Assembly: GCF_040276085.1 (NCBI RefSeq)
Contig: NZ_JBELOK010000003.1
Coordinates: 62,001 to 126,000, forward strand
DNA: 64,000 bases
Direction of reading: 5' to 3'
DNA from: Castellaniella sp040276085
GTDB lineage: Bacteria > Pseudomonadota > Gammaproteobacteria > Burkholderiales > Burkholderiaceae_B
This document shows, piece after piece, positions 41,385-49,734 of this stretch. The notes under the pieces are model-generated. The model was given only the letters and a program-made list of their open reading frames with translations. It was not told the DNA's origin and searched no databases. The position numbers and the translations under genes were made by a program. The first letter of the stretch is position 1, and every line of letters begins with the position of its first letter.

Positions 41385-42157
41385 AACCTGATTCCGTGAC
41401 GTCCGTACCCCCCAGCCTGACCCTGCGGCAGGTGCGGAAATCCTTTGGCAACGTCGAAATCATCAAGGGCGTGGATCTATCCGTACCATCTGGCGAGTTC
41501 CACGTCATCATCGGGCCCAACGGCGCAGGCAAATCTACCCTGTTCAATCTGATTTCCGGGCGCGTGGCCCCCACCTCGGGCAGCATTTTGCTGGATGAGC
41601 GTGATATCTCAGGCCTGTCGCCGCGGATCATCAACGGCCTTGGGCTGTCCCGATCGTTTCAGATCACCAACATTTTCCCCAGCATGAGCGTGTTCGAGAA
41701 TTTCCGCTGTGCCGTGCTGGGCAAGATGGGCGCGGGCTATCGCTTCTTGCGGCCCGCCGATCACTATCAGGCCATTACCGAGAAGGTCGACGGCCTGTTG
41801 CACGACATCGGGCTGAAACACCGGCGCGACGAGATCGCCGGCAATCTGTCCTATGCCGAGCAGCGCGCCCTGGAAGTCGGGATGACCATTGCCGGCGACG
41901 CCAAGGTGCTGTTGCTCGACGAGCCCATGGCGGGCATGAACCACAACGAGATTGGACAGTTTTCAGACTTCCTGCAAACAATCGCCCAGGGCCGGACGGT
42001 TGTCATGGTAGAGCACGACATGGGTGTCGTCTTCAGCCTGGCTGATCGCATCTCCGTCCTGGTCTACGGAGAACTCCTGGCCTCGGGCACTCCCGAGGCC
42101 GTCAGAAACGACGTCCGGGTGCAGGAAGCTTACTTGGGGACAGAAGCATGCAGCTAG
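41381..42157 (+). CDS. ABC transporter ATPase LivG-like
   Basis: The 258-residue ATPase shows Walker A GPNGAGKST, the LivG-specific long insert after the Q-loop (SRSFQITNIFPSMSVFENFR), signature NLSYAEQRALEVGMTIAGDA, Walker B VLLLDEPMAGMN and H-loop MVEHDMGVV. The start is GTG 41381 overlapping the LivM stop (GTGA) and preceded by CAGGAGG. It overlaps the LivF-like gene by 10 bp. Confidence 0.92.
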   Translation: MKPDSVTSVPPSLTLRQVRKSFGNVEIIKGVDLSVPSGEFHVIIGPNGAGKSTLFNLISGRVAPTSGSILLDERDISGLSPRIINGLGLSRSFQITNIFPSMSVFENFRCAVLGKMGAGYRFLRPADHYQAITEKVDGLLHDIGLKHRRDEIAGNLSYAEQRALEVGMTIAGDAKVLLLDEPMAGMNHNEIGQFSDFLQTIAQGRTVVMVEHDMGVVFSLADRISVLVYGELLASGTPEAVRNDVRVQEAYLGTEACS

Positions 42158-42891
42158 CCACCGCCCAGGCAACCGAGGCCCCGGTACCCGGCCCGGCCCT
42201 GCTCGAACTGAAAGGCGTACACGCCTGGTACGGACTGAGCCACATCCTGGACGGCGTGGACATGACGGTTCGCCGCGGCGAGATCGTCGCCATGCTGGGC
42301 CGCAACGGCGTGGGTCGATCCACCCTTTGCAAGGCCATCATGGGGATTGCCACCCGCTCCGGCTCCATCCGGATCAACGGCCATGAATCCGTGGCCGACA
42401 AGCCCCATCAGATCGCCCATGCCGGGATCGGCTATGTCCCCGAAGAACGCGCAGTGTTTCCCGGCCTGACGGTTGAACAGAACCTGCTGCTTGGCGTCCA
42501 CAGCGCGGCACAACACCCCTGGACTTTACAAGGCGCCTACGAGCTCTTTCCCTCCCTGCAGCGCAGGGCGGATACGTCGGCAGAGCTTCTGTCGGGCGGC
42601 GAACAGCAGATGCTGTCGATCTGCCGCGCGCTGATGAGCGGGCCGGATCTGCTGATCGTGGACGAGCCCACGGAGGGCCTCGCTCCTCTGATCGTCCAGC
42701 AAGTGGGTGACTTGCTGCAATCCATCGCACATCGCGGCGTTGCCGTGCTGCTGGTTGAACAAAAACTCACCATTGCCATGCGCATTGCGCACCGCGTGTA
42801 CGTCATGGGCCATGGCCGCGTGATGTTCGAAGGCACACCAGAGGCATTGCGCAACGCCCCTGATATCCGGAAATCCTGGTTGGAGGTTTGA
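42148..42891 (+). CDS. ABC transporter ATPase LivF-like
   Basis: The 247-residue ATPase has GIGYVPEERAVFPGLTVEQN, signature LLSGGEQQMLSICRALMSGP, Walker B LLIVDEPTEGLAP and H-loop LLVEQKLTIAMRIAHRVYVM, typical of LivF. Its Walker A reads GRNGVGRST with Arg in place of the usual Lys. It starts at ATG 42148 within the end of the LivG gene and ends one base before the thiolase start, so transporter and enzymes share one transcript. Confidence 0.9.
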   Translation: MQLATAQATEAPVPGPALLELKGVHAWYGLSHILDGVDMTVRRGEIVAMLGRNGVGRSTLCKAIMGIATRSGSIRINGHESVADKPHQIAHAGIGYVPEERAVFPGLTVEQNLLLGVHSAAQHPWTLQGAYELFPSLQRRADTSAELLSGGEQQMLSICRALMSGPDLLIVDEPTEGLAPLIVQQVGDLLQSIAHRGVAVLLVEQKLTIAMRIAHRVYVMGHGRVMFEGTPEALRNAPDIRKSWLEV

Positions 42892-42892
42892 T

Positions 42893-44149
42893 ATGTCTAC
42901 ACAGACTCAAGAGAAACGCAACATCTATGTCCTGGGAGGCGCCCAGACGGACTTCGCCCGCAACTGGCATCGCGAGGGGCTCGGCATCGAAGACATGATG
43001 AAGGAGGCCCTCTTCAGCGGTCTGGACGCCACTGGGCTCGAGTGTCGCGACATCGAATCCGTGCACGTGGGCAATTTTGTGGCCGAACTCTTTTGCGGGC
43101 AAGGCCAGTTGGGCGGCATGGTGGCAGAAATGGATCCCGCGCTCTCGGGCATACCCACCATGCGCCACGAAGCTGCCTGCGCCTCCGGATCCATGGCAAT
43201 GCTGGCGGCCATGGCCGAAATCGAAGCGGGGCGCTACGACCTCATCTGCGTGCTGGGCGTGGAGATGATGCGCAATGTGTCGGGCGAAGACGCTGCCCGA
43301 CACCTGGGTGCAGCCGCCGTGGCGGGTGTTGAGTGGACGGACGCAAAATATCTGTGGCCACGCGCATTCTCGGATCTTTACCAGACGTACTCCCAGCGCT
43401 ATGGCGAGCTTGATTACCGCCATCTGGGCGAAATCGCCCGCATCAACTACGCCAATGCCAAACGCAATCCCAACGCGCAAACGCGCAAGTGGACGTTCGA
43501 GCCAGGCGCCTTTACCACCGACGATACGCTGAACCCGGTGATCGAAGGCCATGTACGCCGCAACGATTGTGGCCAGGTAACCGACGGCGCCGCAGTTGTT
43601 TTTCTTGCCTCGGAAGCACGTGCACGCGAATACGCACAACGCCACGGCAAGTCGCTCAGCGATCTTGCACGCATCGACGGTTGGGGCCACCGGACGGCAC
43701 CCATGAGATTTTCGGCCAAGATCGCAGAAGGCGCAGACAGCCCCTTTGTCCTGCCCCACGTGCATCAATGTATCCAGGACAGCTTCGGGCGTGCCGGTAT
43801 TCACTCGCCCTTTGACCTCGATCTCATCGAAACCCACGACTGCTTTGCCATGACCGAGTACGCCGCCATCGACAGCTTCGGCATCACCGCCCCAGGAGAA
43901 AGCTGGAAGGCAATCGAGGACGGCACCATCGCGGCCGATGGCCGCCTGCCCATCAATCCCTCGGGTGGCCTGATCGGGCTGGGCCATCCGGTTGGCGCCA
44001 CTGGCGTGCGCATGATGCTTGACGCGCAGGCCCAGGTAACCGGCCGCGCCGGCGATTGCCAGGTACCCGGTGCCAAACGCGCAGGTATCCTGAACATCGG
44101 CGGCTCGGCAACCACCATTGCCTCGTTTGTCGTGTCCCAAGGCAGCTAA
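42893..44149 (+). CDS. Thiolase family acetyl-CoA acyltransferase
   Basis: The 418-residue thiolase has a nucleophilic Cys in HEAACASGSMAM, the second active site ETHDCFAMTEYAA (SCP-x/degradative variant of NxGGA) and the C-terminal SGGLIGLGHPVGATGVRM. It is expected to cleave a 3-ketoacyl-CoA with CoA, delivering acetyl-CoA (or propionyl-CoA) and a shortened acyl-CoA. It begins one base after the LivF-like stop and lies 20 bp before the acyl-CoA dehydrogenase gene. Confidence 0.9.
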   Translation: MSTQTQEKRNIYVLGGAQTDFARNWHREGLGIEDMMKEALFSGLDATGLECRDIESVHVGNFVAELFCGQGQLGGMVAEMDPALSGIPTMRHEAACASGSMAMLAAMAEIEAGRYDLICVLGVEMMRNVSGEDAARHLGAAAVAGVEWTDAKYLWPRAFSDLYQTYSQRYGELDYRHLGEIARINYANAKRNPNAQTRKWTFEPGAFTTDDTLNPVIEGHVRRNDCGQVTDGAAVVFLASEARAREYAQRHGKSLSDLARIDGWGHRTAPMRFSAKIAEGADSPFVLPHVHQCIQDSFGRAGIHSPFDLDLIETHDCFAMTEYAAIDSFGITAPGESWKAIEDGTIAADGRLPINPSGGLIGLGHPVGATGVRMMLDAQAQVTGRAGDCQVPGAKRAGILNIGGSATTIASFVVSQGS

Positions 44150-44169
44150 GCCGAAGAAGGAAACCGATC

Positions 44170-45384
44170 ATGTTCACACCCTATCCGAGCAAGCGCAGCC
44201 AGCAGATCGGCGAGCGCGTCGAGGCGTTTGTCCGCGAGATCGTCATCCCCCGCGAGAAAGAATTGCGCAACACCTCGCACGGGCCCGCGGAGGCCCTGGT
44301 TTCGCAGCTTCGCGAGCAGGCCCGGGCGGCTGGCGTCATGACGCCGCATATTCTGGCCAATGGACAACACCTGACACAGCTGGAGACAGCGGCCATCCTG
44401 AAGCGCTCGGGGCTCTCGCCCCTGGGGCCGGTTGCCCTGAACACCATGGCGCCCGACGAAGGCAATATGTTCCTGCTGGGCAAGGTCGCCAATCCCGAGC
44501 AAAAGAAGCATTTCCTGGATCGCATCGTTTCCGGACATGCGCGCTCGGCATTTTTCATGACCGAACCCGCCGAGGACGGCGGCGCCGGATCAGACCCCTC
44601 GATGCTGCTGACCACGGCCGTCCAGGACGGCGACGACTGGGTCATCAATGGACGCAAGGCCTTTATCACCGGCGCCGATGGCGCCCAGGTGGGCATCATC
44701 ATGGCGCGCACCGGCGGTGGCGACAAAACCCGGGCCACCATGTTTCTGGTGGATCTCCCCAACCCCGCCATCCAGATCGAATGCCTCATCAATACCCTGG
44801 ACAGCTCGATGCCGGGCGGTCATGCCCTGGTGAAAATCAATGGGCTGCGAGTCCCCAGCCGCAACATCCTGGGCGAGATCCACGAAGGGTTTCGCTACGC
44901 CCAGGTGCGGCTTTCGCCGGCCCGGCTCTCCCACTGCATGCGCTGGTTTGGCGCAGCGGTGCGCGCACATGAAATCGCCAGCGATTACGCTGTTACCCGA
45001 CGCGCCTTTGGGAAGCTGCTGATCGACCACGAAGGCGTTGGGTTTATGCTGGCGGATAACCAGATCGACCTGCAGCAGGCGGCACTGATGATCGACTGGT
45101 GCGCACGCGCGCTGGACGCAGGCAGCATGGCCACCACCGAAAGCTCGATGACCAAGGCCTCGGTGGCGGAAACGCTCTTTCGCGTGGCCGATCGCTGCGT
45201 GCAGACCATGGGCGGCCTGGGCCTGTCGCAAAATACAGTGGTCGAGCAGATCTTTCGCGAGACCCGCGCCTTTCGCGTCTACGATGGCCCAACCGAAGTG
45301 CACAAGTGGTCGCTGGCCAAGAAAATCAAGCGGGCGACACAGGCGCGACACGAGCAGCAAAAGCAGCTTGCAAACGTTGAGTAA
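44170..45384 (+). CDS. Acyl-CoA dehydrogenase family protein (ACAD10/11- or LvaC-like by context)
   Basis: The 404-residue flavoprotein shows FFMTEPAEDGGAGSDPSMLL (FAD/substrate loop), WVINGRKAFITGADGAQVGI, RRAFGKLLIDHEGVGFMLAD, QTMGGLGLSQNTVVEQIFRE and YDGPTEVHKWSLAKKI near the end, the position of the family's usual catalytic-region EVH signature. Alone it would be called an acyl-CoA dehydrogenase. Beside a kinase-like protein it could instead perform the ACAD10/11-type elimination of phosphate from a 4-phosphoacyl-CoA. ATG 44170 follows AAGGA. Confidence 0.88.
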   Translation: MFTPYPSKRSQQIGERVEAFVREIVIPREKELRNTSHGPAEALVSQLREQARAAGVMTPHILANGQHLTQLETAAILKRSGLSPLGPVALNTMAPDEGNMFLLGKVANPEQKKHFLDRIVSGHARSAFFMTEPAEDGGAGSDPSMLLTTAVQDGDDWVINGRKAFITGADGAQVGIIMARTGGGDKTRATMFLVDLPNPAIQIECLINTLDSSMPGGHALVKINGLRVPSRNILGEIHEGFRYAQVRLSPARLSHCMRWFGAAVRAHEIASDYAVTRRAFGKLLIDHEGVGFMLADNQIDLQQAALMIDWCARALDAGSMATTESSMTKASVAETLFRVADRCVQTMGGLGLSQNTVVEQIFRETRAFRVYDGPTEVHKWSLAKKIKRATQARHEQQKQLANVE

Positions 45385-45393
45385 AGGATAAAA

Positions 45394-46167
45394 ATGAGCA
45401 ACCTCCACACCCACAACCTGCGCGGCCGCACTGCCCTGGTAACCGGCGCCTCGGGCGCCCTGGGCAGCGGGTTTGCCCACATGCTTGCAGAGTGCGGCGC
45501 CACGGTGGTGCTGGCCAGCCGCCAGCTAAAGCCCCTGCAAGCAATGGCCGACGAGATCACCCAAAAGGGCGGCACCGCGCATGCGCTGGTGATGGACGTG
45601 ACGCAAGAACAAAGTGTTCAGGATGCGTTTGAACAAATGGCCGGCTGGGGCCTGCTTGCCGACATCGTCGTCTGCAACGCAGGCGTGGCCACCACCCAGG
45701 CGGCACTGGATATCAGCCTGCCAGACTGGCACCGTGTGCTGGGCACCAACCTCACCGGATGCTGGCTGGTCTCGCAGGCTGCCGCAAAGCGCCTGGTGGC
45801 CGCCGGCAAGCCGGGTTCGATCATTCAGATCACGTCCATCCTGGGGCACCGCGTCTCGGGTGCCGTCATGCCCTATGCCGTGGCCAAGGCGGGGCTTGAA
45901 CAAATGACTCGCTGCCTGGCACTGGAATGGGCCCGGCACGGCATCCGCGTCAATGCCCTGGCGCCCGGCTACATCCAGACGCCCATGAACGAAAGCTTCT
46001 TTGAGACCCCTCAGGGCGAGTCCATCCTGCGCCGGATTCCCATGCGGCGCCTGGGCCTGGTCGAAGACCTCCGGGCACCCTTGTTGCTGCTGGCCAGCGA
46101 CGACAGCGCGTTCATGACGGTAAGCACGCTCGTCGTGGACGGGGGACACCTGCAATCCACTTTGTAG
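45394..46167 (+). CDS. SDR family oxidoreductase
   Basis: The 257-residue classical SDR carries TGASGALGSG, DIVVCNAGVATTQ, catalytic Ser/Tyr/Lys in IQITSILGHRVSGAVMPYAV and AKAGLEQMT, and the typical PGYIQTPMNESF and VDGGHLQS end. It is a second dehydrogenase in the regulon besides the HSD10-like one. By analogy with LvaD-type routes it may interconvert a keto and hydroxy group on the acyl chain. It starts 9 bp after the ACAD gene with AAGGA upstream. Confidence 0.88.
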   Translation: MSNLHTHNLRGRTALVTGASGALGSGFAHMLAECGATVVLASRQLKPLQAMADEITQKGGTAHALVMDVTQEQSVQDAFEQMAGWGLLADIVVCNAGVATTQAALDISLPDWHRVLGTNLTGCWLVSQAAAKRLVAAGKPGSIIQITSILGHRVSGAVMPYAVAKAGLEQMTRCLALEWARHGIRVNALAPGYIQTPMNESFFETPQGESILRRIPMRRLGLVEDLRAPLLLLASDDSAFMTVSTLVVDGGHLQSTL

Positions 46168-46198
46168 GCTCGCAACACGCCTTAGGAAACACTGTCGC

Positions 46199-47689
46199 AT
46201 GTCAGAGATAGACACCCCCGAACACCTGCTGGACTTCATCCAGCAAAAAACCGGCGCCGATCACATCGAAGCGCTGGAATACCGGTCGCTGGCGGGCGGT
46301 GCCGTCCAGGAAAACCACGGGCTGCATGTCCGGATGACAGGCGGCAGCCTGCCCGGCGAGTATCGCTTTGTGGTGCGCAGCGACGCCCCGGTTGCGCTGT
46401 CGGTCAGCCTGAGCCGGGCGCACGAATTCGAGATCCTGCGCGCGGCCTGCGAGGCGGGCGTCAGCGCACCGCAGCCACGTTGGCTGAGCGCGGACAAAAG
46501 CGTGGCGGGACCCGCCTTTTACATCATGGATTGGGCCGAAGGCACCGCAAACGCCAGGGCCTTGGTCAAGGACGATGCCCTGACGGCCTCTCAGCGCCAA
46601 CAGCTGATGCACGACCTGGGCAGCAACCTGGCCCGCCTGCATGCCATCCAGTACACACCCGGCCGCCTGCCGTTTCTGGCGGCGCCCGGGCCAGACCCCG
46701 CCCAGACACAAACCGAGGCGTGCCGACAGCTGCTGAACCGGTTTGAAGAACCCCACCCAGCCATCGAACTTGGCCTGCAGTACCTGGCAGACCATCGCCC
46801 GGCGCAGCAAGACCTGGTGCTGTGCCACTCCGACTTCCGAACCGGCAACTACCTGGTGGCTGAGGGCCGCCTGACGGCCATCCTCGACTGGGAGTTTGCC
46901 TCCTGGAGCGACCCCTACGAAGACCTGGGCTGGATGTGCGCACGATGCTGGCGCTTTGGCCGGCCCGACCGCGAAGCGGGCGGCGTGGGCAGCAAGGAAG
47001 ACCTGTTCGCCGGTTATGAAAGCGTATCGGGCCACAAGATTGACCCTCATCGCCTGGCCTACTGGGAACTCATGGCCATCGTGCGCTGGGCGGTGCTGGC
47101 ACTAGAGCAATCCTACCGGCATCGATCAGGTCAACAAGAATCCCTTGAGCTAGCCCTCACCGGGCGCATGGTGCCCGAGATCCAGCAAGACCTGATCCTG
47201 CAATTGCGCGAGCTGACGGATATCGCAAAGGACACGCCAACGCCCATAAATCCAGGTGCTGCCACGAGTACGCCTGCCACCGGGCCACAGCCCCTGGATC
47301 CTTATCGCGACCAGCCGGATGCCGGTGCGCTGCTCAAGGTGGCCCGGGCGCTTTTGCTGGCCGAGCTGTTGCCCGCATTGCCGCAGGATCAGCGCTACAA
47401 CGCCCTCATGATTGCCAACGCCCTAGGCATCGCCATCCGCGAACAAACCACCGGAGACACAATGGCTGCCGCCCAGCATGCCGCGATCCAGGCGTTTTAC
47501 CAGGCACAGGGCGCCGGACAGCCCGACGCGGATATCAGGCGCCTTGTCCAGGACATCCGGGACGGACGCTACACGGCAGCCGGCACGCCCGGACTGCTGA
47601 ATTTGCTGGACACGCTGGTGAACCTGAAGCTGTCGCTCAGCAATCCACGGCGCATATCATCCGCACAAAGCCCCAAGGCTGCCTCATGA
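46199..47689 (+). CDS. APH-like phosphotransferase fused to DUF6285 (putative LvaA-LvaB fusion)
   Basis: The 496-residue protein has two parts. Residues 1-335 form an aminoglycoside-phosphotransferase-like kinase with the Brenner motif LVLCHSDFRTGNYLVAEGRL and the metal-binding ILDWEFASWSDPYEDLGWMC. Residues 370-490 form a small helical domain (KVARALLLAELLPALPQDQR, YNALMIANALGIAIRE) of the DUF6285 type, usually a separate small gene beside such kinases. In Pseudomonas levulinate catabolism LvaA (kinase) works with small LvaB on 4-hydroxyvaleryl-CoA. The equivalence is my inference from context and size. A Thr/Pro-rich linker joins the halves; no stop or frameshift is present. Confidence 0.8.
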   Translation: MSEIDTPEHLLDFIQQKTGADHIEALEYRSLAGGAVQENHGLHVRMTGGSLPGEYRFVVRSDAPVALSVSLSRAHEFEILRAACEAGVSAPQPRWLSADKSVAGPAFYIMDWAEGTANARALVKDDALTASQRQQLMHDLGSNLARLHAIQYTPGRLPFLAAPGPDPAQTQTEACRQLLNRFEEPHPAIELGLQYLADHRPAQQDLVLCHSDFRTGNYLVAEGRLTAILDWEFASWSDPYEDLGWMCARCWRFGRPDREAGGVGSKEDLFAGYESVSGHKIDPHRLAYWELMAIVRWAVLALEQSYRHRSGQQESLELALTGRMVPEIQQDLILQLRELTDIAKDTPTPINPGAATSTPATGPQPLDPYRDQPDAGALLKVARALLLAELLPALPQDQRYNALMIANALGIAIREQTTGDTMAAAQHAAIQAFYQAQGAGQPDADIRRLVQDIRDGRYTAAGTPGLLNLLDTLVNLKLSLSNPRRISSAQSPKAAS

Positions 47690-48411
47690 GAAAAATCCAT
47701 GTGGTGCTGCACAAAGAGGCCCTGCAAGGCAGCCGCCATGCCGATGCCTGCGCCATCGTGCTGGATATTATCTTTGCCAGCAGCTCCATTACGGCCGCAC
47801 TGGATGCCGGCGCCCGGCGCATCCTGCCGGCACTGGACTTCGCCGAGGCCCAGCAGATCAGTGCACGCCTGCCCGAGGGGCAATGGGTGATTGCCGGCGA
47901 AAAAAACGCTGATCCTTTTCCGGGGTGCCTGAGCTACGACCCACTGGCGCTCTCGGGGGCCCAGGTGCGGGGGCGCGACGTGGTGTACGCCACCAGCAAC
48001 GGGACGGTAGCCCTGCGCCGGGCGGCGTTCTTCTCGCAAGTCTATGCGGCCAGCCTGAGAAACGGCCGCGCCGTTGCCCGCCACGTGATCAAGCACACCG
48101 AATCCGAGGACATCGTACTGATCTGCTCGGGGTCGCTCGGGCGCTTCAGCCTGGAGGATTTTTACGGCGCCGGGCACCTGATCCGATGTCTGCAGGAGGC
48201 ATCAGGCCATTCATTTATGTGCAGCGACGCCGCGCTGGCCGCTGAAATGGCATGGAATGACCGCACGCCGATCGACGTGATCCGCGCCGCGCGGCTGGGC
48301 CAGCTGATGCTTGTGCGCGACATGGCGGCAAGCCTGGACTACGTCAGCCAGCTGGACTGCAGCACGGTGGTGCCCCAATTTATAGCGGGCGAAGTGCGGG
48401 ATGTCGGATAA
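47686..48411 (+). CDS. ComB/2-phosphosulfolactate phosphatase family protein
   Basis: The 241-residue protein has the family layout: VVLHKEALQGSRHADACAIV, LDIIFASSSITAALDAGARR, DPLALSGAQVRGRDVVYATS, NGTVALRRA, then CSGSLGRFSLEDFYGAGHLI. ComB hydrolyses phosphosulfolactate in coenzyme M synthesis, a pathway not expected here, so the substrate must differ. It overlaps the kinase fusion gene by 4 bp (ATGA) and ends the rightward operon. A phosphatase encoded next to a kinase acting on CoA thioesters suggests removal of a stalled phospho-intermediate. That role is conjecture. Confidence 0.75.
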   Translation: MRKIHVVLHKEALQGSRHADACAIVLDIIFASSSITAALDAGARRILPALDFAEAQQISARLPEGQWVIAGEKNADPFPGCLSYDPLALSGAQVRGRDVVYATSNGTVALRRAAFFSQVYAASLRNGRAVARHVIKHTESEDIVLICSGSLGRFSLEDFYGAGHLIRCLQEASGHSFMCSDAALAAEMAWNDRTPIDVIRAARLGQLMLVRDMAASLDYVSQLDCSTVVPQFIAGEVRDVG

Positions 48412-48450
48412 GCAGCCTCCATGCGGCAGCGCCTGCCGCCGCCGGTATCC

Positions 48451-49656
48451 TTAGTGCCCGCCTTTGATGTCCTTGAAGCCGCGCGCCGTGTACAACCACA
48501 CCGCAGCCAGCATGGCACACACCCAGAACACCATCGAGGGGCCGCTGCGGCTGACCAAAATGCCGCCCAAAAGGCCGCCGGCAAACACACCCAGCGATTG
48601 CGCGGTGTTGTAAAAGCCCAGTGCCAGGCCCTTGTAGGCTGGTGGCGCCACGCGCGAGACCAGCGATGGCTGCAGGGCTTCGAGAATATTGAAGCAGACA
48701 AAAAAGCCGATGAGGGCGGCCACCACCAGAGCAAACGAATCCATCAGCCAGGGCAAGGCGCCCAGCACCACGGCCAGGCCCAGCACCGACCACTCGAGCG
48801 CGTACTTATGCACCTTGCGCGTCTCGGTATAAAACACGGCGGGCACCATCAGCACAAACGAGGCCAAAATAACGGGCAGATACACCTGCCACAGCGTGGC
48901 CGAATCAAAGCCGCCCAAACGCCCCAGCAGGCCAGGGGCCACCATGAACAGCGCCATCAAAATAAAGTGCAGGCAAAAAACACCAAAATTAAGGCGCAGC
49001 AAATCGCGATGGCCCAGCACGTCGTGCGGCGTGGCCTGCACGATGTCGTTTTCGGATTTGGGCACCTCGGGCACGAAGAACATGGCAATCAGCAGGCACA
49101 GAAAACCCAGCAGGCTGATGGCCCAGAACAGGCCCGAGAGGCCAAACTCACCCACCAGCATGGGCGAAAGCACCAACGACAAGGCAAAGGAAATCCCGAT
49201 GGAGCCGCCCACCATGGCCATGGCACGGGTACGCACCTCGGGGCGGGTGGCGTCTGCAATCCAGGCCGTGATGGCAGCCGACACCGCACCCAGGCCCTGG
49301 ATGACACGGCCCACGGTAACCCAATCGACATCATTGGTGAGAGCACAAATCACGCCGCCAATCACAAACAGCAGCATGCCAAACACGATGATGGGCCGTC
49401 GGCCATAGCGATCGGACGCCATGCCCAGGGGGATTTGCATCACGGCCTGGGTAAGCCCGTAGGCGCCCAGTGCCAGGCCTACGCGGGCCGGATCATCACC
49501 GCCCACCAGGGTGCGGGCCGCCACGGCAAAAATAGGTGTCAGCAAAAACAGGCCCAGCATGCGCGCGGCAAACAGGGTGGCCAAGGCCACGCTGCTGCGC
49601 CGCTCGAGGGGCGTCAGTTTGAGGGGTGGAGCAGAGGATCGGGGTGATCGGGCCAT
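48451..49656 (-). CDS. MFS transporter beside uvrA
   Basis: The 401-residue inner-membrane protein has twelve predicted spans, motif A as LGMASDRYGRRPIIVFGMLL between spans 2 and 3 and RVIQGLGAVSAAITAWIADA in span 4-5, as in drug-exporter-like MFS proteins conserved next to uvrA in Alcaligenaceae. ATG 49656 is chosen; the longer frame to 49809 would overlap the uvrA start region and reads as non-coding. It is divergent from uvrA with 78 bp between starts. The adjacent ssb expected downstream is instead 20 kb to the left. Confidence 0.87.
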   Translation of the reverse strand: MARSPRSSAPPLKLTPLERRSSVALATLFAARMLGLFLLTPIFAVAARTLVGGDDPARVGLALGAYGLTQAVMQIPLGMASDRYGRRPIIVFGMLLFVIGGVICALTNDVDWVTVGRVIQGLGAVSAAITAWIADATRPEVRTRAMAMVGGSIGISFALSLVLSPMLVGEFGLSGLFWAISLLGFLCLLIAMFFVPEVPKSENDIVQATPHDVLGHRDLLRLNFGVFCLHFILMALFMVAPGLLGRLGGFDSATLWQVYLPVILASFVLMVPAVFYTETRKVHKYALEWSVLGLAVVLGALPWLMDSFALVVAALIGFFVCFNILEALQPSLVSRVAPPAYKGLALGFYNTAQSLGVFAGGLLGGILVSRSGPSMVFWVCAMLAAVWLYTARGFKDIKGGH

Positions 49657-49734
49657 ATGAGGATCCGTAAGAAGCAGGGGCTGCGCGTTATAGTAGCAAG
49701 TTGGCCTTTTAAGAACCTGAACTCCCCTATCGGC

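Noticed and set aside
42280..42310. Arg replacing Lys in the LivF-like Walker A (GRNGVGRST)
   Set aside because: Looks like a broken ATPase, but as far as I recall this variant recurs in LivF subfamilies, and all other motifs are intact.
49657..49734. Longer uvrA start and an SOS box for uvrA
   Set aside because: The 26-codon extension has no ribosome-binding site, and no CTGT-N8-ACAG is present, so I do not claim LexA control.
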